A stretch of 64,000 nt of DNA, taken from the NCBI RefSeq assembly GCF_001297065.1, contig NZ_LHOX01000012.1:1-64000 (forward strand). The letters are read 5' to 3'. How positions within the stretch are numbered: position 1 is the stretch's first letter; every line of letters begins with the position of its first letter. A model generated the notes under the pieces. It was not told the DNA's origin. It ran no database searches and was given only the letters and a program-made list of their open reading frames with translations. Shown here piece after piece: positions 11,501 through 19,430 of this stretch. Both the position numbers and the translations under genes were made by a program. The DNA comes from Enterococcus sp. RIT-PI-f (GTDB lineage Bacteria; Bacillota; Bacilli; Lactobacillales; Enterococcaceae).

Positions 11501-11897
11501 CGTTCGTCTGATCCAACAAAAAGCCTTGACCAGTGGGCAACACCCCAAAAAGATCCGCCAACGTTGATTCATTGGCAATGAACAGTTCATCGGTGGTCAT
11601 TTTCTTACTGGAAAGACGCATCAACCTTTGGTAGCCCTGGATATTTTTGGCAAAAAGATAGAGTGGGAATGTCATTGATCCTGTTGCTGCATTGCAGTCA
11701 AACAACACCCCAAAAATTGGTTGGATCTGTTGCGCCTGACACTGGCGAAAGAAATCAACAGCACCATACATGACATTTCGATCGGTCAGCCCAATCGTTT
11801 GGTAGCCCATTTCTTTGGTTTGGGCAATATATTGAGGAATTTTAATGGTACTTTGAAGCAAAGAATATGAACTTAACGTTGTAAGCGGCGCATACAT
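8583..11897 (-). CDS. dnaE: DNA polymerase III alpha subunit, DnaE type
   Basis: Second replicative polymerase of Firmicutes (C-family), active with PolC in lagging-strand synthesis. The N-terminal PHP domain (YAPLTTLSSYSLL...GLTDRNVMYG) is followed by the polymerase core with catalytic acidic residues in MPDIDLDIPD, the fingers, and a C-terminal OB-fold. 1104 residues, full length. I chose the second in-frame ATG, 7 bases after AAGGAGG; the first ATG is inside the spacing window. The order dnaE-pfkA-pyk is the usual one for enterococci. Confidence 0.95.
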   Translation of the reverse strand: MYAPLTTLSSYSLLQSTIKIPQYIAQTKEMGYQTIGLTDRNVMYGAVDFFRQCQAQQIQPIFGVLFDCNAATGSMTFPLYLFAKNIQGYQRLMRLSSKKMTTDELFIANESTLADLFGVLPTGQGFLLDQTNDPQKNYTELKQLLDLFDQNSLFYGVENEQAAQVPSFEAFRRLGIEACAYQMVTALFQEEAFAVDVMGHIKAGTQIEDFRHVKEEGTSVHHLQTPAHMQTLFDPDSEALKNNQRIAEECRVEIPLHQRLLPHFPLSEKQDAATYLRQLCFERLPQRVAHVTKAYQERLEYELSVIHKMGFDDYFLIVWDVMDFAHQQKIVTGAGRGSAAGALTAYVLSITDVDPIKYELLFERFLNPERYTMPDIDLDIPDNRRDEILQYVRQKYGQEYMAQIATFGTMAAKMVLRDVSRVFGLSQSEANRWSKAIPNALKMTLTLAYEQSNQLRELVAFNERNQLLFQVAKTLEGLPRHVSTHAAGVVISDQNLLDLVPLQTGSDDIWLTQFTMNDVEAVGLLKMDFLGLRNLSIIDNTLQGIKRITHKEMTQKEIPLDDPETLILFQKGETAGIFQFESAGIRNVLRKLGPESIEDIVAVNALYRPGPMQHIDTFIKRKKGQEPVVYPDDSLIPILKNTYGIIVYQEQIMQVASKMAGFSLGQADILRRAISKKKKDILDEERRHFVQGAVENQYDADKATLVYDYIERFADYGFNRSHAFAYSVIGFQMAYLKVHYPAPFFAAILHSVRHTTSKMKEYLNEAAKYKVSVLPPTINTSGYSFQLQGDATIRFGFSSIKGIRRDMIQDIIDERKINGAYRSLDQFLLRLNQRNSKWLKLDYLVPLVSIGVFDELTKNRKQTLIQLEGKIQNIAYSGGSLDLLETMALKEAEIADYPLEEKLALEEEYLGVYLSGHPVEQFHKLKQFKRVTDIANLVPNERVRILLYVRKIREIRTKKGEQMAFVEGTDASGELSVTIFPLIYRHVRPQVEENAVLYIEGKVEVSRYNGEIQLVADKIDVADHEQSKIAQQTCYLKISAEAQAMHMQTLANLMKQYRGTVPVVMFYAQSGKKLLVNETNWVSDDPHFVAQLEELLGKGNVIFK

Positions 11898-12045
11898 TGA
11901 CATTCCTCCTTATATGAAAGTTCTCTTACGAACTATTAGCAAATAAATTTGAAAAGCATCTATGAAAAAGTGAAAATCTTTACATTAATTTTTTTTGTGA
12001 TACACTAAAGGCGAAAAGTAAGCTACGTGGAAAAGAGGTGTCGTC

Positions 12046-12231
12046 ATGCGTTACTTAGTCACATTATTTTGGACTTTCGTATTGGGTCAAGTTGTTGGTT
12101 ATCTAGGCAGCTCGTTAACAGGAGCCACTTATGATTTTCAATTAACGACAATCATCTCTTTGGTCACTGGTGTGGTGATCTTACTGATTGGAACGATCGC
12201 ACCTGCGCCTGAAAAGACAAGTCACAATTAG
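12046..12231 (+). CDS. YjzD family (DUF2929) small membrane protein
   Basis: 61 residues with two predicted membrane segments (about 3-22 and 34-53) and the family signature RYLVTLFWTFVLGQVVGYLG seen in YjzD-type proteins of Bacilli. Function unknown. An AAAGAGGTG site lies upstream of the ATG, and it is divergently arranged from dnaE, with the 140-base gap holding both promoters. Confidence 0.85.
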   Translation: MRYLVTLFWTFVLGQVVGYLGSSLTGATYDFQLTTIISLVTGVVILLIGTIAPAPEKTSHN

Positions 12232-12235
12232 TGCA

Positions 12236-12312
12236 ACCACTGCGAATCATCACTTGTAGTGATTCGCAGCAAAAAAAACCAGTTACTATCATTGTAACTG
12301 GTTTTTTTTTCT
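12236..12312. terminator. Convergent terminator pair
   Basis: Two hairpins lie side by side: CTGCGAATC/GATTCGCAG and AACCAGTTAC/GTAACTGGTT. The second has T-rich flanks on both strands and can stop both the YjzD gene and the converging MFS gene. Confidence 0.85.
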
Positions 12313-12318
12313 TTTCAA

Positions 12319-13524
12319 CTATTGGCTGATATCTGTTTTGCGGAAACTTTTCCGGAAATTAAAACTTGAAATAACAATATTGATCAGTACAAAACCGCTG
12401 GTGACCCAAAAAACGGCTGGATAGCCAAACCCGGCTGCGACGGTCGATCCCACCATTGGCCCTAACACTTGCCCAAAGTTCGAAAACATTTGGTTATAGC
12501 TGTATACCCGACTGACCCCTTCTATCGGTGTGATCTTACTGATCAGCGTATTGATCGAAGGCATCAAAGCCCCCGTTGAAAAGCCGAGCATAAACCGCAA
12601 GGCCCCTAACTGAAACGGCGTCGATACGAAGCCCATTGGGATAAAACAGATAAACGATAAGACCAATCCGCCTAACAAAACTTTGTGGTTGCCATACCGG
12701 TCGCCGATTTTACCCAGAAACGGGGAGGAAATAATCGCTGACACACCAGCAATCGAAACAATCAAGCCGCTGACGAAAAGCACATTATTGGTATCTCCAC
12801 TCAAATCACGAATATATAATGTCAAAATTGGGCTAATGCTTGTGACGCCCAATTGCAAAATCAAAGAGGTAATGAACAAACCAATCAATAACTGTACGTT
12901 TTTGATTTGGCTGAAAATTTCTTTGATTGAAAGCATGTCGCCTTTTTCAACTGGTGTAAAGTTTTCTTGTACTAAGAAAATCGTCAATAACAAAGTGATC
13001 AGCAATACGACCCCAGTAATGATAAAGACATTTTTTATTCCAAACCATTCAGCCAATGCCCCACCCATTGAAGGCCCGATCAAATTCCCTGCAATGGCAC
13101 CAGTTGCTAATGTCCCAAGTGCCCAACCGCTTTTTTCTCGCGGTGCTTGAGAAGCAATCAATGCGGTCGCATTTGGGATATAACCAGACAAAATGCCGGT
13201 GAAAAAGCGCATAATCAACAACCAATAGACATTCGGTACAAAAGCCAAAGAACCCATAGTCACGGTCATACCGGCTGCAGCTCGGATCATCATCAAACGA
13301 CGGCCTTTTTGGTCAGCTAAGTTCCCCCAAATGGGTGCAACGATAGCTGCTGCAAACGCCGTGACTGAGATTGCTAGGCCTGAGAACAACTCAATTTGAT
13401 TCGTTGGTGCACCTAACTCTTCTATATATAAGGGAATAAATGGCATGACAAGACTGAAACTAGCACCTGTAAAAAAACAACCTACCCAGGATATCAGGAG
13501 GTTTCGCTTCCAATCGATCTTCAT
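12319..13524 (-). CDS. MFS multidrug efflux transporter
   Basis: 401-residue, 12-segment major facilitator, with the inter-helix motif GNLADQKGRR after segment 2 and a motif-C-like stretch in segment 5 (GNLIGPSMGG). It most resembles the PmrA/MdtG drug:proton antiporters of Gram-positives; the substrate cannot be read off the sequence. Start ATG is 7 bases after AAGAAGG; an in-frame GTG 18 bases upstream is embedded in the ribosome site and is rejected. Single gene. Confidence 0.88.
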   Translation of the reverse strand: MKIDWKRNLLISWVGCFFTGASFSLVMPFIPLYIEELGAPTNQIELFSGLAISVTAFAAAIVAPIWGNLADQKGRRLMMIRAAAGMTVTMGSLAFVPNVYWLLIMRFFTGILSGYIPNATALIASQAPREKSGWALGTLATGAIAGNLIGPSMGGALAEWFGIKNVFIITGVVLLITLLLTIFLVQENFTPVEKGDMLSIKEIFSQIKNVQLLIGLFITSLILQLGVTSISPILTLYIRDLSGDTNNVLFVSGLIVSIAGVSAIISSPFLGKIGDRYGNHKVLLGGLVLSFICFIPMGFVSTPFQLGALRFMLGFSTGALMPSINTLISKITPIEGVSRVYSYNQMFSNFGQVLGPMVGSTVAAGFGYPAVFWVTSGFVLINIVISSFNFRKSFRKTDISQ

Positions 13525-13576
13525 GTATAAACCTTCTTTCACACCTACTATACCGTATTGAGCTTAAAATTCAAAT

Positions 13577-13617
13577 AAAAAAAACCTTTCTGCATGAAAA
13601 TTGCAGAAAGATTTTTC
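13577..13617 (-). terminator. Terminator of the purine permease gene
   Basis: CTTTCTGCA pairs with TGCAGAAAG, followed on the minus strand by a T run. Confidence 0.88.
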
Positions 13618-13626
13618 TCATTAAAC

Positions 13627-15066
13627 TCAACTAATCAATGCTAAAATGACAAAGTTTAGGATAAATAAGGCATTCACTACCCAAATGATCGGTGAAACTT
13701 CACTGAATTTGCCTTTGACAACTTTCACCAATGCATAAAAAATGAATCCAGCCGCAATCCCGTATGAAATGCTATAGCAAAGCCCCATGAAGATCGAAGC
13801 AAAGAAAGCCGGAACCGCTTCTTCTAAATCTGTCCAATTGATATCTGCAAAAGAAGCCAACATCATCACACCAACTAAAATCAAGGCAGGTGCTGTTGCT
13901 TGCGCAGGAACCACCGAGATCAAAGGTGAAAAGAAACTACTCAAAGCGAACAACACAGCAACCACGACCGAAGTCAATCCAGTCCGTCCACCAGCACCAA
14001 TTCCAGCTGCTGACTCTACGTAAGTGGTTGTATTAGAGGTCCCAAAAATGGCACCTACTGAAGTAGCGATGGCATCGGCAAAGAGCGCTTTATCCATTTT
14101 AGTATTAAATCCATTACTATCTTCGAGCGCTTCTTCATCTTTTTTAGAGAAAATACCTGTGCGGCGACCGGTACCGATAAATGTGCCAATCGTATCAAAC
14201 GTATCAGATAAACTAAATGCAATGATCGTCATGATCACCTGAGGGATTTTCGCAGAATCACTGAATAAAGAACCCATCCCCTCAGATCCAAATGCTGCCC
14301 CAAAGGTTGTTCCTAGTTCATTGATCGAACTGCCCAAAGAATTCCCGTGCCAATCGATCGCACTTAGATCAACAACACCCATCAAAATCCCGATAATCGT
14401 TGTGCCTAAGATACCAATAATGATTGCCCCCCGGACATTTTTGACCACAAGCAATGTCGTCAAAACCAATCCAATCAAGGCCAAAATAATTGGCGCATTG
14501 TTAAAGTTTGCCAATGCAGGAACGATCCCGCCGTTAAAATTGGCACTAATGATCGTATCGCCATCGATCGTTGATCCGGTAACTGCAGCTGTATCAGCCG
14601 AAAAACTCAACAGATTGGCATTTTTGATACCGACATACGCTACAAAGATCCCGATTCCGCCGCCAATCGCATGTTGAAGACTTTCAGGAATCGCATGAAT
14701 GATCAATTTTCTGATTTTTGTGATCGTGATCAAAATATTGATTAACCCACAAATGAAAACCATCGCCAATGCTTGTTGCCATGTGTAACCCAAACCAAAA
14801 ACAACTGTAAAAGTGAAGAAAGCATTCAATCCCATACCTGGTGCTTGTGCATATGGCACGTTGGCAAACAACCCCATCACTAATGTGCCAATAACGGATG
14901 CAATGATCGTCGCTAGAAAGACTGCTTGAAATGGCATTCCTGCTGCTGACAAGATGGATGGATTGACGAATAAAATATAACTCATCGCGAAGAAGGTGGT
15001 CACCCCGGCCATCACTTCAGTTGATACTGTTGTCTTATTTTCCTTTAATTTGAAAAACTTTTCCAT
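13627..15066 (-). CDS. NCS2-family purine (guanine/hypoxanthine-type) permease
   Basis: 479-residue permease with about 12-14 membrane segments. The pattern NVPYAQAPGMGLNAFF and SDTFDTIGTFIGTG are hallmarks of the AzgA/PbuG branch of the nucleobase:cation symporter 2 family, which imports adenine, guanine or hypoxanthine. Which base is moved cannot be told by eye. There is no purine riboswitch in the leader, unlike Bacillus pbuG; a PurR-box-like sequence lies about 150 bases upstream instead. Monocistronic. Confidence 0.9.
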   Translation of the reverse strand: MEKFFKLKENKTTVSTEVMAGVTTFFAMSYILFVNPSILSAAGMPFQAVFLATIIASVIGTLVMGLFANVPYAQAPGMGLNAFFTFTVVFGLGYTWQQALAMVFICGLINILITITKIRKLIIHAIPESLQHAIGGGIGIFVAYVGIKNANLLSFSADTAAVTGSTIDGDTIISANFNGGIVPALANFNNAPIILALIGLVLTTLLVVKNVRGAIIIGILGTTIIGILMGVVDLSAIDWHGNSLGSSINELGTTFGAAFGSEGMGSLFSDSAKIPQVIMTIIAFSLSDTFDTIGTFIGTGRRTGIFSKKDEEALEDSNGFNTKMDKALFADAIATSVGAIFGTSNTTTYVESAAGIGAGGRTGLTSVVVAVLFALSSFFSPLISVVPAQATAPALILVGVMMLASFADINWTDLEEAVPAFFASIFMGLCYSISYGIAAGFIFYALVKVVKGKFSEVSPIIWVVNALFILNFVILALIS

Positions 15067-15210
15067 GTAAATTTTCCACTCCCGTGTTCATCATTTTAGT
15101 CTTTGAAAAGAAATAAGGAATAATAGCACTTCTCATCGAACAATTACAAATTATATAGGACAATCATTCGCTTTTCAACAAAATACACAATATATATTCT
15201 ATTAAACCAT

Positions 15211-15227
15211 TTAATGTTCGTGTTTTA
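15211..15227 (-). promoter_or_regulatory. Possible PurBox upstream of purine permease
   Basis: The minus strand reads TAAAACACGAACATTAA, close to the PurR-box core CGAAC-ATT described in lactic acid bacteria. It lies about 145 bases upstream of the permease start. It is a single short match and may be chance. Confidence 0.35.
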
Positions 15228-15330
15228 CGAGACAAAGAAAAAGAAAGGAGATTGAAAACTTTCATAGATTGTGAAATACCAGAAATATGTTACACTTAAG
15301 CCACTACCACAATAGAATGGAGTGAAATTT

Positions 15331-16134
15331 TTGAAACCAAAAATCATTGCTATTGATTTGGATGGCACCACTTTAAATACCGAATCTCAACTGTCAACCA
15401 AAACGCGGGATGTCTTAGGCCGTGCTGTTCGCGCTGGCCATTATGTAACAATTGCTACTGGGCGTCCTTTTCGTATGAGTGATCAATTCTACCGTGCCCT
15501 TGATCTGAATACCCCTATGATTAACTTTAATGGTGGTTTAGTCCATAAACCGCGTCAAATTTGGGTCTCTGAAACTGAACATGCCGTTTCTCGTGAAATT
15601 GCGTTTGAATTGATGGCACAACGTGAACAACTTGGTCTATCCTTTGTTGCTGCTGAAAATCGTGAAACTTTTTTTATCGATCGATTGGATAGTTTCGATC
15701 AGCACTTCTTTTCTTACGACACTGTTTCTGAAAAAAATCTTCTGTCCAACTTGAAAACAGACCCCACCTCTTTATTGGTAAAAACCCAAAATGAGCTAGC
15801 TGAATCTGTTTCATTGCGCATCAAAGACCAATTCGATGACGCTGTTGATGTCCGCACATGGGGTGGCCCGCAAGCTATTCTTGAGATTGTGCCAAAAGGT
15901 GTACACAAAGCATTAGGCCTGTCTGTAATTGCCAAATCGATGTCATTAGGACCTGAAGACATCATTGCTTTCGGGGACGAACATAACGACTTAGAAATGC
16001 TGGAATATGCGGGTTGGGGTGTTGCTATGGCAAATGGAACCCAACAGTTGAAGTCAGTCGCCAATGACGTGACCGACAAAACAAACGGCGAAGACGGTAT
16101 GGCGGATTATCTGGAAAAATATCTCGCACTATAA
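15331..16134 (+). CDS. HAD-superfamily (Cof/YidA-type) phosphatase
   Basis: 267-residue member of HAD subfamily IIB. Motif I is IAIDLDGTTL with the nucleophile Asp, motif II is TGRP, motif III Lys is in VPKGVHKALG, and motif IV is GDEHNDLEML. Such enzymes dephosphorylate sugar phosphates or flavin/pyridoxal phosphates; the substrate is not predictable here. I chose the TTG start, 8 bases after GGAG; an in-frame GTG lies within the ribosome site. A second HAD gene of the same type is near position 44100. Confidence 0.88.
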   Translation: MKPKIIAIDLDGTTLNTESQLSTKTRDVLGRAVRAGHYVTIATGRPFRMSDQFYRALDLNTPMINFNGGLVHKPRQIWVSETEHAVSREIAFELMAQREQLGLSFVAAENRETFFIDRLDSFDQHFFSYDTVSEKNLLSNLKTDPTSLLVKTQNELAESVSLRIKDQFDDAVDVRTWGGPQAILEIVPKGVHKALGLSVIAKSMSLGPEDIIAFGDEHNDLEMLEYAGWGVAMANGTQQLKSVANDVTDKTNGEDGMADYLEKYLAL

Positions 16135-16148
16135 TGAAAGATTGATCG

Positions 16149-16187
16149 CAAAAAAGCGGAGGCTCATGACAGCCTCCGCTTTTTATG
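16149..16187. terminator. Bidirectional terminator, HAD gene and asnB
   Basis: AAAAAAGCGGAGGCT pairs with AGCCTCCGCTTTTT, giving T-runs on either strand. The asnB stop codon overlaps its edge. Confidence 0.92.
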
Positions 16188-18081
16188 TGATTGTTTCATA
16201 ATCGATTTGTTGCGGCTGGGGCATTTCTTGATCGATGAAGAAGACTTTATACCATGTCAGAAATGTGAATACCGTCCAAATCTTACGTTGCAACTCACCT
16301 TGCCCATTACGATGATCTTCAAGCAATTGCAAAATAGCAGTTTGATCAAAAAACTCAGCTGCAAAATCAGCTTTGAACAATGTTTTGACCGCAGCATATC
16401 CGGTTCCCTCTTTCAACCATGCTTTGATTGGTACTGGGAAGCCAAGTTTTTCACGATTGGCCCATTCATTTGGCAAGTGCCGATTGGCAGCTTGACGAAA
16501 TACGTCTTTGGTATTGTTTTGATTGATCAAATATTTTGCAGGGATCGTTTGCGCTAGATTCATCAATTCGACATCCAGCAAAGGGACACGCAACTCCAAT
16601 GAACTCGCCATGGACAATTTATCCGCCTTCAACAAAATATCTTTCGGCATCCATTGATGCACATCTAAGTACTGCATCTTATTGACCTCATCCTGAAGTC
16701 CATCTGCTTTATCATAAAATGGCGCAACGATATCAGCAACTGTCGGTGCCTCTTGATACGCAGCCGTTAGAATGGCTGCAGCTGCTGCTTCTTCAAAAAT
16801 CTCCGCCTGTCCAATGAAAAAATCTCTTGCCGGTGCTGTCGCTTCATACAAATGGATACGACCATGGAAATTTTTCATTTTTCCGATTTGCCGGCCTAAG
16901 CTAAAGCGCAATGCCCGCGGGAGTTTCTTCAATCCTTGTGCGAAGACACGCACTGCTTTGGAATTTGTATGGAACCCATAGGCAGCATACCCGGCAAACA
17001 ATTCATCGGCACCCTCGCCTGATTGAACGACCCGTACTTGCTGGGCAGCCAAGTTGGCCAAAAAATACAAAGGCACACAACTTGGATTGGCATCAGGTTC
17101 ATCTAAATGATACTGAATCAAGGGAAATGCGTCGAAAGACATTTCACCATTGATCACAGCTGCTGTATTCGTCAAATTCAGCTGTTCCGTTAGTTTTCGT
17201 GCTTCGATCGCTTCATTGTACGTTTTGTCATCAAAACCAATGGAGAAGGTGCGTGCTGGGCGCAAGACAGACGCAACATAACTGGAGTCCACTCCACTGG
17301 ATAGAAACGAACCCACTTCCACGTCACTGATCGTATGCACATCGATAGAGGATTGGACGGCTTGATCAATTTTTTCGACCCATTCTTCTCTCGAAAAAGA
17401 TTGTTTCTTCGTAAAGTCGACATCCCAATATTCATGTATCGACAACCCATGACGGTTATAGATAAAGTAATGCCCCTCTTGTAAACGATGCACGCCTTTA
17501 AAGAAGGTTTCACCATTTAAGGGTGAGTATTGGAAAGTCAAATACGGTTTTAACGCCGCTTTATTGAGTACTTTGTCAAAATCTGGATGTGGCAGAAAAC
17601 TTTTGATCTCTGAGCCAAACATAAATGTGTCATTCATTTGCGCAAAGTAATACGGTTTGATCCCAAAATGATCACGGGCACCAAATAATTCTTTTTTCTC
17701 ATGATCCCAGATGGCGAAGGCAAACATCCCTCGCAGTTTTTGCAAGACTTCTGTTCCCCACTCTTCATATCCGTGGAGAACCACTTCCGTATCCGCATGC
17801 GTCGAAAAAGTGTGTCCTGCAGCAATCAAGTCTTTCCTTAACGATTGAAAATTATATATTTCTCCATTGAAAATGATCACTTTGCTGCCATCTTCATTAA
17901 AAATTGGCTGGGAACCACCCGCCAAATCAATGATCGACAATCTGCGAAAGCCTAAAGCAACGTGATCATCCACAAATTGACCCGCACTACTCGGTCCGCG
18001 ATGAATGATTCGCTCCATCATCTCTTGAATGATTGGCTCTTTACCTTTTTTCGTATTTACAAAACCAACTATACCGCACAT
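16183..18081 (-). CDS. asnB: Asparagine synthetase (glutamine-hydrolysing)
   Basis: 632-residue two-domain enzyme making asparagine from aspartate, ATP and glutamine. The catalytic Cys2 (MCGIVGFVN) starts the class II glutaminase domain (1-210). The synthetase domain follows, with the PP-loop SSGVDSS and the segment SGEGADELFAGY. Length is normal for the Firmicute form. Monocistronic, with its terminator shared with the converging HAD gene. Confidence 0.95.
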   Translation of the reverse strand: MCGIVGFVNTKKGKEPIIQEMMERIIHRGPSSAGQFVDDHVALGFRRLSIIDLAGGSQPIFNEDGSKVIIFNGEIYNFQSLRKDLIAAGHTFSTHADTEVVLHGYEEWGTEVLQKLRGMFAFAIWDHEKKELFGARDHFGIKPYYFAQMNDTFMFGSEIKSFLPHPDFDKVLNKAALKPYLTFQYSPLNGETFFKGVHRLQEGHYFIYNRHGLSIHEYWDVDFTKKQSFSREEWVEKIDQAVQSSIDVHTISDVEVGSFLSSGVDSSYVASVLRPARTFSIGFDDKTYNEAIEARKLTEQLNLTNTAAVINGEMSFDAFPLIQYHLDEPDANPSCVPLYFLANLAAQQVRVVQSGEGADELFAGYAAYGFHTNSKAVRVFAQGLKKLPRALRFSLGRQIGKMKNFHGRIHLYEATAPARDFFIGQAEIFEEAAAAAILTAAYQEAPTVADIVAPFYDKADGLQDEVNKMQYLDVHQWMPKDILLKADKLSMASSLELRVPLLDVELMNLAQTIPAKYLINQNNTKDVFRQAANRHLPNEWANREKLGFPVPIKAWLKEGTGYAAVKTLFKADFAAEFFDQTAILQLLEDHRNGQGELQRKIWTVFTFLTWYKVFFIDQEMPQPQQIDYETIT

Positions 18082-18206
18082 ATTTTCACTTCCGTTTTCA
18101 TATTACATTTTCATTACAGTCAAGATAAATCATACCACAAAATTCTGTTCCCTATGGTTGTTTTTTTTATAATATAGCAATAATTTAAATTTACACTAAA
18201 AATAAA

Positions 18207-18243
18207 AAGCAAAAGAATGCTCGTACAGCAATCTTTTGCTTGA
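18207..18243 (-). terminator. Orphan minus-strand terminator
   Basis: AGCAAAAGA/TCTTTTGCT with an inner TGCT/AGCA stem, and a T-rich run on the minus side only. No minus-strand gene of normal size lies upstream of it, only the 200-base gap before the small plus-strand gene. Either a small RNA ends here or it guards asnB from read-through. Confidence 0.6.
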
Positions 18244-18443
18244 TCATCGAGGTTCTCACCTTACAAAACTGTTATCTGGAAACACAAAAACATCTGTGCA
18301 GTTCTTAAGAAATTATTTATCATTACTGGTCTTATCCAGTTTTTGTTGGACGAAATCAAAAAAAGGTGCTATTCTAATAATGGAATTTCGTTATCAACTA
18401 ACCGTTGCCTTTCGTTTCAACGATTAAGAAAGGAGAATGACAA

Positions 18444-18593
18444 ATGACATTCTATAACACAGATATGCAATATCGGGTAACCCTTGATACAAAGTTGAAT
18501 CTATTTATTGTCTTTGACAAGAAAAATGCGAATCACTTTGCGACAGGTATTACAATCGAACAAGCTGTACAAGAATTGAATAAAACTGCATAA
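18444..18593 (+). CDS. Small hypothetical protein, 49 residues
   Basis: ATG after a good AAGGAGA site, encoding MTFYNTDMQYRVTLDTKLNL... and ending ELNKTA. It is soluble, with no membrane segment or known motif that I recognise. A plausible promoter (TTGGAC, 18-base spacer, TATTCT) lies about 75 bases upstream, and a strong terminator follows, so it looks like a real single-gene unit. A seven-codon open frame (MKETDSY) with its own AAGGAG follows before the terminator; whether it is translated is unknown. Confidence 0.6.
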   Translation: MTFYNTDMQYRVTLDTKLNLFIVFDKKNANHFATGITIEQAVQELNKTA

Positions 18594-18627
18594 GGAGTTC
18601 ATCCAAATGAAGGAAACCGATTCGTAC

Positions 18628-18675
18628 TGAAAGCACCTCGCTAAACTGATTAGCAGGTGCTTTCTTGTGTTTTAT
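18628..18675 (+). terminator. Terminator of the 49-residue gene
   Basis: GAAAGCACCT with inner GCTAA pairs with TTAGC and AGGTGCTTTC, followed by TTGTGTTTT. Confidence 0.85.
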
Positions 18676-18686
18676 GGACGTATTAT

Positions 18687-18884
18687 TCAATTTTCCGCTT
18701 TTTCATCATGGTCTTTCACCGCGGATCCATCCGCTTCGGCCGACGCTTTTTCTTTCTTCTGTCCTGTCTGGGCTTCATCTACATGCATAATTGCATCCAC
18801 AGAATCTGCTTTCAAAAATACATTCAACCCTTTGACCGCCGTTTTGGTGACACGCATAATATAATCTTTTTCGTATTCAGCCAT
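18687..18884 (-). CDS. Small hypothetical protein, 65 residues
   Basis: Begins MAEYEKDYIMRVTKTAVKGL after an excellent AGGAGG site. The first 40 residues are mixed, and the last 25 are highly charged (Lys, Glu, Asp, Ala) and probably disordered. No family recognised. A longer in-frame reading upstream has no ribosome site and overlaps the divergent membrane-protein gene, so I rejected it. Confidence 0.65.
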   Translation of the reverse strand: MAEYEKDYIMRVTKTAVKGLNVFLKADSVDAIMHVDEAQTGQKKEKASAEADGSAVKDHDEKAEN

Positions 18885-18984
18885 TGTGATCCCTCCTAGG
18901 TTATCGTAAAATATATTAAACAGAAGCGGCATGCTATTTGCGCCATTTCTTCTATCTATCATAGCACACATTCGGAGGCGTATC

Positions 18985-19122
18985 ATGAAATTCCATACAT
19001 ATAAGGATGCTGACAAAACATTTTTTGCTGTAGCCATTACCTTCTTTATCCTAGGGATAGGCATGAAATTTTTCTGGTTTCCTGCACTATTGTTTTTACT
19101 AGCAGCTTTTTTAAAAAAATAA
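18985..19122 (+). CDS. Small membrane protein, 45 residues
   Basis: ATG 7 bases after GGAGG. The protein is MKFHTYKDADK, then two closely spaced hydrophobic segments (about residues 12-27 and 29-42) ending in LKK. No family recognised. Divergent from the 65-residue gene; the 100-base gap between them would hold both promoters. Confidence 0.6.
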   Translation: MKFHTYKDADKTFFAVAITFFILGIGMKFFWFPALLFLLAAFLKK

Positions 19123-19175
19123 GCATAGAAAGATGCCATGTTCTATGATTGAAGGCCATTTTTATTAAATACCAA

Positions 19176-19222
19176 AATAAAGAAACCAGCGCGGCATAAG
19201 TAATTCTTATACCTCGCTGGTC
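19176..19222 (-). terminator. Displaced original tRNA-Ser terminator (probable)
   Basis: ACCAGCG/CGCTGGT with inner ATAAG/CTTAT arms, followed on the minus strand by TTTCTTTATTTT. It is oriented for transcription coming from the right, the direction of the tRNA-Ser gene now about 4.9 kb away, so it was probably that gene's terminator before the element inserted. Confidence 0.6.
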
Positions 19223-19239
19223 TCTTTTCATATATTGCG

Positions 19240-19258
19240 TAAGGAGAGTATAGGGATT
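19240..19258. repeat. Left attachment site (att copy)
   Basis: TAAGGAGAGTATAGGGATT repeats the tRNA 3' end. The first 11 bases are identical to the right copy, then one C/T change and AGG shared. Confidence 0.75.
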
Positions 19259-19358
19259 ATAAATACTTGTCACAGGGCATTATCCACTCTCAATATATTT
19301 GCAAAACCACATAGCAACGCCATACCATTTCATTGTATTTTAAAATGTGTTAAGTGTT

Positions 19359-19379
19359 TGTGGGTCATTATGTGGGTCA
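19359..19379 (+). repeat. Integrase arm-type repeat, left end
   Basis: Tandem TGTGGGTCA copies with a 12-base period (TGTGGGTCA-TTA-TGTGGGTCA). The identical 21-base sequence occurs beside the right end in the same orientation, as expected for recombinase arm-binding sites. Confidence 0.75.
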
Positions 19380-19430
19380 ATAAATCTCATTGCGCTTGGG
19401 GGCATAGCCATCTATTTTCATAGATGGCTA

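Noticed and set aside
15067-15240. Possible purine riboswitch before the NCS2 permease
   Set aside because: I looked for the conserved purine-aptamer core and its paired stems and did not find them.
18885-19139. Long N-terminal extension of the 65-residue protein on the minus strand
   Set aside because: It overlaps the oppositely oriented small membrane-protein gene and its start has no ribosome site, whereas AGGAGG precedes the internal ATG.
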